Of a stretch of DNA of 64,000 nt, positions 57,408-64,000 are shown piece after piece. Made by a program: the position numbers and the translations under genes. The DNA comes from Rhodobacter viridis (lineage in GTDB: Bacteria; Pseudomonadota; Alphaproteobacteria; Rhodobacterales; Rhodobacteraceae): the NCBI RefSeq assembly GCF_003217355.1, contig NZ_QJTK01000004.1, positions 1 to 64,000 of the forward strand. Reading direction: 5' to 3'. The notes under the pieces are model-generated. The model did not search any database and was not told the origin of the DNA. It saw only the letters and a program-made list of their open reading frames with translations. The stretch's first letter is position 1. Every line of letters begins with the position of its first letter.

Positions 57408-58265
57408 TCACCCCTCGAGCCAATCCAGAATCATCCCCGACAGCCCGTCCGGCGCCACCTCGTGGATCAGATGTCCGCCATCGATCCGCCTGAGAGTGGG
57501 CAGCGGCAGGAACCGCGCTGCGTCCGCGGAGACATGGGCGGGCACCGCCTTGTCGCCATTCCCTGCAATCAGGAACACCGGCTTGGCGATCCTGGGCAGG
57601 GCGCCGATCAGCGGCCCGAGCTCCCATTGCGCCATCATCCGCAGCCCGCCATCCACATGCTCGGGGTTCTGGATCAGGAACGTGTATTGCGCCTTGCCCG
57701 CCGCGTCGATCGTGCTGCCGGTCATGTCGAGAAGCTGCCCGATCCTTTGCCGCGAGGCGCCGAACCGCGTCACCAGCGGCGCGGTGAAGGGCAGTGCGGC
57801 GAGGCCCCGCGCCATCATCGGGAAGATCACCCCTGCAACGCCCTCGAAGTGATCAAGCGCGGCGTTGACCCCCACCACCCGCGGCACGGGTGTCTCCAAA
57901 GCCAGTTGCAGCGCGATCGCGCCGCCCGCGGAATGGCCGATCACCGCCACGGGCTTGATCGCCATCTGCTGGCAGAGCTTCCAGACATCCTCGGCCATCG
58001 GTTTCAGGCCAAAGCGGTTGCGCGCGGTCGAGCGGGAACAGCCATGCCCCGGCAGATCGGGGACAATCACCCGATAGCCCGCGGCCACAAGCCCCGGGAT
58101 CATGCGGCGGAAACTGTGGCCCGAGGCGCCAAGCCCATGCAGCAAAAGCAACACCGGCCCGTCAGCAGGGCCGGTGTCGATCACCCACCAGTCGATGGGC
58201 CCGACCCTGTGGCGCGCTGCGGCCGACCGATAGGGCCAGTTTGCCGGCAGCACGCGTGGGTCCAT
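57408..58265 (-). CDS. bchO: Alpha/beta hydrolase BchO
   Basis: 285 residues. HGLGASGHSFRRM oxyanion region, nucleophile elbow GHSAGGA (Ser near 131), and a C-terminal DGGHLIHE His. BchO is conserved with Mg chelatase subunits and is suggested to act in Mg-porphyrin handling, though its exact reaction is unproven. Starts 2 bases after the bchD stop. Confidence 0.93.
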   Translation of the reverse strand: MDPRVLPANWPYRSAAARHRVGPIDWWVIDTGPADGPVLLLLHGLGASGHSFRRMIPGLVAAGYRVIVPDLPGHGCSRSTARNRFGLKPMAEDVWKLCQQMAIKPVAVIGHSAGGAIALQLALETPVPRVVGVNAALDHFEGVAGVIFPMMARGLAALPFTAPLVTRFGASRQRIGQLLDMTGSTIDAAGKAQYTFLIQNPEHVDGGLRMMAQWELGPLIGALPRIAKPVFLIAGNGDKAVPAHVSADAARFLPLPTLRRIDGGHLIHEVAPDGLSGMILDWLEG

Positions 58266-58267
58266 CG

Positions 58268-59956
58268 TTACGCCTCCAGAGCCGCTCCCAGAACGTCGGC
58301 CATCTTGTGCGCCGTCGCCCTTGGCAGGGCAATGTAGTGGGCGTCCATGTTGCGGGCAAGGTCGACCAGCGCCGGATTGGGCCGCATCGCCGTGTCGATG
58401 ATCACCGCCGGCATGCCGCTGGCCCGGATCGCGCGCGCGACCTTGGTCGCCTGCTCACCAGCGAGTTCGCGGTTCGCCGTGCCATCCAGCGCGATGTTCC
58501 CGCGACCGTCGGTCAGCACCGCGATCGTCGGCGTCATGCCGCGCGAGCGCGCCTGTTTCGCCGTCACCATCGCCATTTCAAGCCCGCTTGCGAGCGGCGT
58601 GCCACCGCCGCCCGGAAGGCCCTGCAACTGCCGCTTCGTCTGCGTCAGCGAGCGGGACGGTTGCAGCAGAACTTGCGCCGCCGTACCCCGGAAGGTGATC
58701 AAGGACACATGGTCCCGCGCCGCATAGGCCCGGCCCAGCAGCAGCTCGACCGCGCCCTTGGCTTCCGACAGCCGCGCCACCGCCGCCGAGCCCGAGGCGT
58801 CGACGGCAAAGATCAGCACGCGGTCGGACATCTCCTTGCGGCGCTTGATGTGGATGTCGGAGCTTTCGACCAGCAGCACCCGTTCGGTGCCCGCGGGTGC
58901 CTGACGGCGCCGCAGGCCCTGCCACGGCGCGGCCGAGCGCAGCGTGGCCACCAGATCGATCTTGGCATCGTCTTCCAGCTTGCCCTTGCGCGCAGGCAGG
59001 GGGCGGCCGCGGCGGTTGCCGATCTGCTCTTGCCCGGCACCCTGACCGCCCGAGGCCGCGCGCAACCGGCTGCCCATGTTCAGCGTTTGCAGGATGTTGT
59101 CGGGCAGCATCGCCCGGACGGCCTCGACCACGATCTCGGGCGGGATGCCGTCGAGCGGGTCGATCTGATCCTGTTCGTCCTGCTGGTTCTCGCCCTCGTT
59201 CTGCTCCGGCGGTTCCGGCGGCGGCGGGGGAGGGGGCGGCGGCAGCTCTTCGAGCGGCAAGGCCCGATGCGCCAGCGTCAGTTCCGCAGCATGCAGCACG
59301 TCCTCGGCCTCGACGGTGGTGCGGCCCGCCAAAGCGGTCAGGATCCGCGCCGCGGTCAGCGCCAGCATCGGCGCGCGCAGGCTGCCGATGCCCAGTTGCC
59401 GACAGCCCTCGACAATCTCGCCCACGCGGTCGGCGGGCATCTTGACATGGGGCAGCAATTCCCGCGCGCGCTCGATCTGCGCGGTGTCGGGCAAAAGCCC
59501 GGGCCCGTCGATCGACCGCACCTCGGAGAGATCGACGAAGAGCCCGAGCCGATCCGCCACCGCATGCGGCAGCGCCTCGTCGGGTTCAGCGGCCTCATCC
59601 AGCGCGATCAGCGCATGCTGGCGCAGATCGAGCGCCTGCGCCAGACGCGCGCCCAGTTTCGCCGTGCAGCGTTCCGCCATCGGCAGGATGAAAACGCTCG
59701 GCCGATCCAGCATCCCGCCCTTCAGGACGGGTTTGCCGGAATGCAGCGTTTCGGCCACGTCGAGCCCGCCATAAAGCGCGCCATCATCCACGTTCGGCGG
59801 CAGACGGCGCAGCGCCATCGGGAAGGGCAGCTTGGCCAGCGTATCGGTGAAGGCCAGCCGGATCGGACCGGCGCGCGAGCGCAGCCACAATCCGCCGACC
59901 GCGGCGGGGTCGACCGTCAGCACCGCGAGGGCCGACTTCAGGCGTTCGTGGTCCAT
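58268..59956 (-). CDS. bchD: Magnesium chelatase D subunit
   Basis: 562 residues. An N-terminal AAA+ like domain without a full Walker A (about 1-230), a Pro run followed by an acidic Glu/Gln/Asp stretch (PPPPPPPPEPPEQNEGENQQ, about 240-275), and a C-terminal von Willebrand A/integrin I domain with the MIDAS motif DASGS near 385. It forms the platform for the BchI hexamer. ATG 59956 follows the bchI stop (TAACATG). Confidence 0.96.
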   Translation of the reverse strand: MDHERLKSALAVLTVDPAAVGGLWLRSRAGPIRLAFTDTLAKLPFPMALRRLPPNVDDGALYGGLDVAETLHSGKPVLKGGMLDRPSVFILPMAERCTAKLGARLAQALDLRQHALIALDEAAEPDEALPHAVADRLGLFVDLSEVRSIDGPGLLPDTAQIERARELLPHVKMPADRVGEIVEGCRQLGIGSLRAPMLALTAARILTALAGRTTVEAEDVLHAAELTLAHRALPLEELPPPPPPPPPEPPEQNEGENQQDEQDQIDPLDGIPPEIVVEAVRAMLPDNILQTLNMGSRLRAASGGQGAGQEQIGNRRGRPLPARKGKLEDDAKIDLVATLRSAAPWQGLRRRQAPAGTERVLLVESSDIHIKRRKEMSDRVLIFAVDASGSAAVARLSEAKGAVELLLGRAYAARDHVSLITFRGTAAQVLLQPSRSLTQTKRQLQGLPGGGGTPLASGLEMAMVTAKQARSRGMTPTIAVLTDGRGNIALDGTANRELAGEQATKVARAIRASGMPAVIIDTAMRPNPALVDLARNMDAHYIALPRATAHKMADVLGAALEA

Positions 59957-59957
59957 G

Positions 59958-61010
59958 TTACGGCAACGTTTCTTCGACCGTCCGGGCCACGCGGGCCGTC
60001 GAGCCAGCTTCATCAAGGGGATCGCGGCGCAGACGGTGCGAGAGCGCCATCGTCGCCACCCGCTTCAGGTGATCGCGACCCACGGCCGGCGCGCCTTCGA
60101 GCGCGGCCAAGGCACGGGCAGAGCGCAGCAGCGTCAACTCGCCCCGCAGACCGTCCGAGCCAAGCGCGATGCAGAGCGCGGCGCAGTCGTAAAGCGCGGT
60201 GTTCGGCGCCTCGACCTTCGGCAGACGCTCGCGCGCCTCGAGGATCTGGTTGCGAATGTCCATGTCCTTCGGACGCCATTCCTCGAGGAAGGCCTTCGGA
60301 TCGGCGTCATAGGTGTCGCGGCGACGGATCACCTCGACCCGGGTTTCGACGTCGCGGGGCGACAGAACTTCGACCGACAGGCCGAAACGGTCCAGCAGCT
60401 GCGGACGCAGGTCGCCTTCTTCCGGGTTGCCCGAGCCGACCAGAACGAAACGGGCCGGGTGACGGATCGAGAGACCATCCCGTTCGACCACGTTCTCGCC
60501 CGATTGGGCGACGTCCAAGAGCAGGTCGACGATGTGATCTTCCAAGAGGTTGCATTCGTCGATGTAGAGATAGCCGCGGTTGGCACGGGCGAGCAGGCCC
60601 GGCTCGAAGGCTTTCTCGCCCTTCGAGATCGCGCGTTCGATATCGAGCGCACCGACCACGCGGTCTTCCGACACACCGAGCGGCAGGTCGACCACCGGGG
60701 TCGGCTTGCGCACCACCTCGGTCGAGATCACGGTCGCCCAATCGGGGATCATGTCCACGTTCGGCGAGGACACCGGGCAGCCCGCGACCGCTTCGATTTC
60801 GGGCAGCAGGGCCGCCAGCGCGCGCACGGCGGTCGATTTGCCGGTGCCGCGGTCGCCAAAGACCAGAACGCCGCCGATGCCGGGATCAACCGCGGTCAAC
60901 AGCAGCGCCAGTTTCATGTCTTCCTGACCGACGATGGCAGAAAAGGGAAATACGGGTCTCGTCTTCGCCCCGGAGGCGGAGGGTTGAAGTCGAGCGACGG
61001 CGGTAGTCAT
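59958..61010 (-). CDS. bchI: Magnesium chelatase I subunit (AAA+ ATPase)
   Basis: 350 residues from MTTAVARLQPS. Walker A GDRGTGKST near 50, Walker B YLYIDECNLL near 150, sensor 1 VGSGNPEEGDL, and arginine-finger region LLDRFGLSVEV. Drives ATP-dependent Mg2+ insertion with BchD and BchH. Start overlaps the crtA stop (ATGA). Confidence 0.97.
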   Translation of the reverse strand: MTTAVARLQPSASGAKTRPVFPFSAIVGQEDMKLALLLTAVDPGIGGVLVFGDRGTGKSTAVRALAALLPEIEAVAGCPVSSPNVDMIPDWATVISTEVVRKPTPVVDLPLGVSEDRVVGALDIERAISKGEKAFEPGLLARANRGYLYIDECNLLEDHIVDLLLDVAQSGENVVERDGLSIRHPARFVLVGSGNPEEGDLRPQLLDRFGLSVEVLSPRDVETRVEVIRRRDTYDADPKAFLEEWRPKDMDIRNQILEARERLPKVEAPNTALYDCAALCIALGSDGLRGELTLLRSARALAALEGAPAVGRDHLKRVATMALSHRLRRDPLDEAGSTARVARTVEETLP

Positions 61011-61732
61011 GCAGTTTCCCTTTCCAAGACTTTGCTGGCGAGCGGGTCCTTGCCCATCCAGCTTCCCTCGGTCCCAAGCAGTCGGAACCGGGCGTAGAGT
61101 TCTTCGGTGAACCAACCTTCTTCACGCGCAGCGCGGATCGCCTTGCCATGCGGCGTGTCGCCGCGGGCAAAGGCATTCATCTTTGCCACATCCGGCCAGA
61201 TCGAGAAAGTCACTTGATGGAAAAGGGGAATTTCCCCGATCCCGATCTTGAACATCAGGTTCTGATCCTCGCCGACCTTTTCGGAAATCTTCGGCACGCG
61301 TGACCAGAAGGCATTGGCCTTGTGCGGCTTGATCGCGGCACGGGTCAGGGCGACGACAGGTTCGTTCGGGCTCGGTTCGGCGGGCGTTTCGGGCAGGAAG
61401 GCGTTCACACCGCCCCAGGTGCCGCGCGCCGAAAGCGGCTGCAGGTGAAACACCAGCGTTTCCGCGGCATGCGCGCGCCAGCGCTTCCAGACCGGATGGT
61501 TGGTCGTCACGTCGCGCGCGTCGGCTTCGGTGTCAAAGGCGGCCATGATCGCCCAGACGCGCCAGTTCGGCTTCGGCGTGAACCCCTCGCCGGTGCCGGA
61601 CCCGCAGAGCTTGTAGAACTTCACCCGCGGCTCGTCGTTCAGGGGGCGGCGGGAGAGGATCATCTGGCTGATGACCCAGGGCAGCGAGCTTGTCCCGTCA
61701 AAGCGGAACAGGCTGAGTGAGGCGACAGGCAT
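61007..61732 (-). CDS. crtA: Spheroidene monooxygenase
   Basis: 241 residues starting MPVASLSLFRFDG. It adds the keto group at C2 of spheroidene to give spheroidenone, or acts on spirilloxanthin intermediates, with molecular oxygen. YKLCGSGTGEGFTPKPNW and FQVTFSIWPD-like (HQVTFSIWPDVAKMNAFA) blocks are typical. First gene of crtA-bchI-bchD-bchO; divergent from crtI across a 157-base region with CrtJ motifs. Confidence 0.95.
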   Translation of the reverse strand: MPVASLSLFRFDGTSSLPWVISQMILSRRPLNDEPRVKFYKLCGSGTGEGFTPKPNWRVWAIMAAFDTEADARDVTTNHPVWKRWRAHAAETLVFHLQPLSARGTWGGVNAFLPETPAEPSPNEPVVALTRAAIKPHKANAFWSRVPKISEKVGEDQNLMFKIGIGEIPLFHQVTFSIWPDVAKMNAFARGDTPHGKAIRAAREEGWFTEELYARFRLLGTEGSWMGKDPLASKVLERETA

Positions 61733-61752
61733 CTACGTCCTCCCCTAGAAAG

Positions 61753-61770
61753 TGTAACGTGATATTTACA
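61753..61770. promoter_or_regulatory. CrtJ/PpsR box between crtA and crtI
   Basis: TGTAACGTGATATTTACA is a perfect TGT-N12-ACA palindrome 20 bases from the crtA start. It is suited to repress crtA, and at a distance crtI, when oxygen is present. Confidence 0.75.
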
Positions 61771-61828
61771 TCTGGCACCCTTGTAATGGAAGGCCTCAGA
61801 CGTTTTGTCGCGAGACGGCGTCGACAGT

Positions 61829-61846
61829 TGTAAATCGGAATTGACG
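61829..61846. promoter_or_regulatory. Second, weaker CrtJ-like motif before crtI
   Basis: TGTAAATCGGAATTGACG keeps TGT and the 12-base spacing but has ACG in place of ACA. It lies 44 bases before the chosen crtI start. Paired sites are usual for cooperative CrtJ binding. Confidence 0.45.
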
Positions 61847-61889
61847 ACCTATCATCCCATCAATGAAACCTGAAACTACCGAAGAAACC

Positions 61890-63464
61890 ATGTCCAAGAA
61901 CACAGAAGGTATGGGTCGCGCCGTCGTTATCGGTGCCGGCCTTGGCGGTCTTGCTGCGGCGATGCGGCTGGGCGCAAAGGGTTACAAGGTGACGGTCGTC
62001 GATCGTCTTGATCGGCCCGGCGGGCGTGGATCCTCGATCACCAAGGGCGGGCATCGATTCGATCTCGGGCCGACCATCGTCACGGTGCCGGACCGTCTGC
62101 GCGAGCTTTGGGCCGATTGCGGGCGTGATTTCGACAAGGACGTGACGCTTGCTCCGATGGAGCCCTTCTACACCATCGATTTCCCCGATGGCGAAAAATA
62201 CACCGCTTACGGCGATGACGAGAAGGTCAAGGCCGAGGTGGCGCGCATCAGCCCCGGCGATGTCGAAGGGTTCCGCCATTTCATGTGGGACGCCAAGGCC
62301 CGCTATGAATTCGGCTATGAGAATCTCGGCCGCAAGCCGATGCACAAGCTGTGGGACCTGATCAAGGTTCTGCCGACCTTTGGCTGGCTGCGCGCCGACC
62401 GCTCGGTCTATGGCCATGCCAAGAAGATGGTGAAGGACGAGCATCTGCGCTTCGCGCTGTCGTTCCACCCGCTCTTCATCGGCGGCGACCCCTTCCATGT
62501 GACGTCGATGTATATCCTCGTCAGCCAGCTCGAGAAGAAATTCGGCGTCCATTATGCGATGGGCGGGATTCAGGCGATCGCCGATGCGATGGCGAATGTC
62601 ATCCGCGATCAGGGCGGCGAAGTGCGGCTGAACACCGAGGTCGACGAGATCCTGGTGTCGCGCGATGGCAAGGCCACGGGCATCCGTCTGATGGATGGCA
62701 CCGAGCTTCCGGCGGCCGTGGTCGTGTCGAACGCCGATGCGGGCCACACCTACAAGCGCCTGCTGCGCAACCGCGACCGCTGGCGCTGGACCGACGACAA
62801 GCTCGACAAGAAGCGCTGGTCGATGGGGCTTTTCGTCTGGTATTTCGGCACCAAGGGCACGGCCAAGATGTGGAAGGATGTGGGTCACCACACCGTCGTC
62901 GTCGGGCCGCGCTACAAGGACCACGTTGCCGACATCTTCATCAAGGGCGAGCTGGCCGAGGACATGAGCCTTTATGTCCACCGTCCGTCGGTCACCGATC
63001 CGACCGCCGCGCCGAAGGGCGACGACACCTTCTACGTGCTGTCGCCGGTGCCGAACCTCGGCTTCGACAATGGCGTGGATTGGTCGGTCGAGGCCGAGAA
63101 ATACAAGGCCAAGGTGCTGAAGGTGATCGAGGAGCGGTTGCTGCCGGGCGTCACCGAGAAGATCACCGAAGAAGTGGTGTTCACCCCGGAGACCTTCCGC
63201 GACCGCTATCTGTCGCCGCTCGGTGCCGGGTTCTCGCTTGAGCCGCGGATCTTCCAGTCGGCCTGGTTCCGCCCGCACAACATCTCGGAAGAGGTCGATG
63301 GCCTTTATCTCGTCGGCGCGGGCACCCATCCGGGCGCCGGTGTGCCTTCGGTGATCGGCTCGGGCGAGCTTGTCGCGCAGATGATCCCGGATGCGCCGAA
63401 GCCCGAACCCACCGCGGCGGTTGCGCCCAAGGCCCGGTCGCCCCGGGCCAAGGCGGCGAAATGA
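61890..63464 (+). CDS. crtI: Phytoene desaturase (neurosporene-forming)
   Basis: 524 residues from MSKNTEGMG. N-terminal FAD motif VVIGAGLGGLAAAMRLGAKG and RPGGRGSS; C-terminal carotenoid desaturase signature LFLVGAGTHPGAG-like (LYLVGAGTHPGAGVPSVIGS). In R. capsulatus it performs three desaturations of phytoene to neurosporene. An in-frame ATG at 61863 would add nine residues. Its stop overlaps crtB (ATGA). The C-terminus is Ala/Lys/Pro-rich. Confidence 0.96.
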   Translation: MSKNTEGMGRAVVIGAGLGGLAAAMRLGAKGYKVTVVDRLDRPGGRGSSITKGGHRFDLGPTIVTVPDRLRELWADCGRDFDKDVTLAPMEPFYTIDFPDGEKYTAYGDDEKVKAEVARISPGDVEGFRHFMWDAKARYEFGYENLGRKPMHKLWDLIKVLPTFGWLRADRSVYGHAKKMVKDEHLRFALSFHPLFIGGDPFHVTSMYILVSQLEKKFGVHYAMGGIQAIADAMANVIRDQGGEVRLNTEVDEILVSRDGKATGIRLMDGTELPAAVVVSNADAGHTYKRLLRNRDRWRWTDDKLDKKRWSMGLFVWYFGTKGTAKMWKDVGHHTVVVGPRYKDHVADIFIKGELAEDMSLYVHRPSVTDPTAAPKGDDTFYVLSPVPNLGFDNGVDWSVEAEKYKAKVLKVIEERLLPGVTEKITEEVVFTPETFRDRYLSPLGAGFSLEPRIFQSAWFRPHNISEEVDGLYLVGAGTHPGAGVPSVIGSGELVAQMIPDAPKPEPTAAVAPKARSPRAKAAK

Positions 63465-64000
63465 TCGCCGAAGCGGATATGGAGGTCTGCCGGGAGCTGA
63501 TCCGCACCGGCAGTTACTCCCTCCATGCGGCGTCCAAAGTTCTGCCGGCGCGGGTGAGAGACCCCGCGCTGGCGCTTTACGCCTTTTGCCGCGTCGCCGA
63601 TGACGAAGTCGACGAAGTCGGCGCGCCGCGCGACAAGGCTGCGGCGGTTCTGAAACTTGGCGACCGGCTGGAGGATATCTATGCCGGTCGTCCGCGCAAT
63701 GCGCCCTCGGATCGCGCCTTCGCAGCGGTGGTCGAGGAATTCGAGATGCCGCGCGAATTGCCCGAGGCGCTGCTCGAGGGCTTCGCCTGGGATGCCGAGG
63801 GGCGGTGGTATCACACGCTGTCCGACGTGCAGGCCTATTCGGCGCGGGTCGCGGCGGCCGTGGGCGCGATGATGTGCGTGCTGATGCGGGTGCGCAACCC
63901 CGATGCGCTGGCGCGAGCCTGCGATCTGGGCCTTGCGATGCAGATGTCGAACATCGCCCGCGACGTGGGCGAGGATGCCCGTGCGGGCCGTCTCTTCCTG
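63461..64000 (+). CDS. crtB: Phytoene synthase, 5' part (cut by the window edge)
   Basis: 180 codons of the N-terminal part, beginning MIAEADMEVCREL and ending at the window edge. First Asp-rich motif DDEVDE (near residue 48) and second NIARDVGEDA (near 170) bind the Mg2+-diphosphates of two geranylgeranyl-PP molecules. GSYSLHAASKVLP and ALYAFCRVADD are typical for bacterial CrtB. It catalyses the first committed carotenoid step. The rest lies outside the window. Confidence 0.95.
   Translation, partial: MIAEADMEVCRELIRTGSYSLHAASKVLPARVRDPALALYAFCRVADDEVDEVGAPRDKAAAVLKLGDRLEDIYAGRPRNAPSDRAFAAVVEEFEMPRELPEALLEGFAWDAEGRWYHTLSDVQAYSARVAAAVGAMMCVLMRVRNPDALARACDLGLAMQMSNIARDVGEDARAGRLFL

Noticed and set aside
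61814-61826. Short GC dyad around gagacggcgtcgac as a third CrtJ site between crtA and crtI
   Set aside because: TGT and ACA flank it but are separated by 15 bases, not 12, so it does not fit the CrtJ motif.

Overview
The window reads as chromosome of a purple non-sulfur photosynthetic alphaproteobacterium, Rhodobacter capsulatus or a very close relative. It is GC-rich. Its right half (about 34.8-64 kb) carries most of the photosynthesis gene cluster in the R. capsulatus order: puhEDCBA-lhaA-bchMLHBNF on the minus strand, aerR-crtJ and bchEJG-orf428-bchP-idi on the plus strand, bchO-bchD-bchI-crtA on the minus strand, then crtI-crtB on the plus strand, with crtB cut by the right edge. Protein lengths agree with those I remember for R. 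capsulatus (LhaA 477, BchM 224, BchL 304, BchN 424, BchF 171, BchE 575, Idi 176, BchI 350, CrtA 241, CrtI 524 residues).

Left end (1-8 kb): accessory DNA ending at a tRNA-Gln gene. It holds a frameshifted remnant that resembles BrxA (DUF1819, BREX phage defence), an overlapping C5-cytosine methyltransferase and NaeI-family restriction enzyme, an old-yellow-enzyme reductase with a divergent LysR regulator, the 3' stub of an IS21-type istB gene, an AT-rich C/T tract, and a 683-residue tyrosine recombinase next to the 3' end of the tRNA. I read this as a composite integrated element with a defence cargo. The far boundary is outside the window or not recognisable.

Middle (8-34.8 kb): ordinary chromosomal genes. 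These are a DUF454 membrane protein; a TetR-controlled FMN reductase followed by a broken MFS pump; a small envelope module (PLDc_N, YqjE-like, YqjD-like, AI-2E family) behind a motif matching alphaproteobacterial EcfG promoters; an iron-siderophore locus (AraC regulator, TonB receptor, binding protein, fused permease, ATPase, exporter-type ABC protein, siderophore-interacting reductase); tRNA-Arg; two tandem Kdo-transferase paralogues; an EptA-DgkA lipid A modification operon divergent from an OmpR-type two-component system; a UbiB-family protein; a NifX-like protein with a His/Cys/Gly-rich tail; and an LprI-like secreted protein.

Photosynthesis cluster: the DPOR subunits (BchL, BchN, BchB), Mg chelatase (BchH, BchI, BchD), BchM, BchE, BchJ, BchF, BchG and BchP cover most of bacteriochlorophyll synthesis. 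CrtB, CrtI and CrtA cover carotenoid steps, and Idi feeds isoprenoid precursor. PuhA is the reaction-centre H subunit, with PuhB-E and LhaA as assembly factors. CrtJ and its B12-binding antirepressor AerR are encoded in the middle, and perfect TGT-N12-ACA CrtJ motifs lie before bchF, before bchE and between crtA and crtI. Most neighbouring genes overlap by the ATGA motif, so translation is probably coupled along these superoperons.
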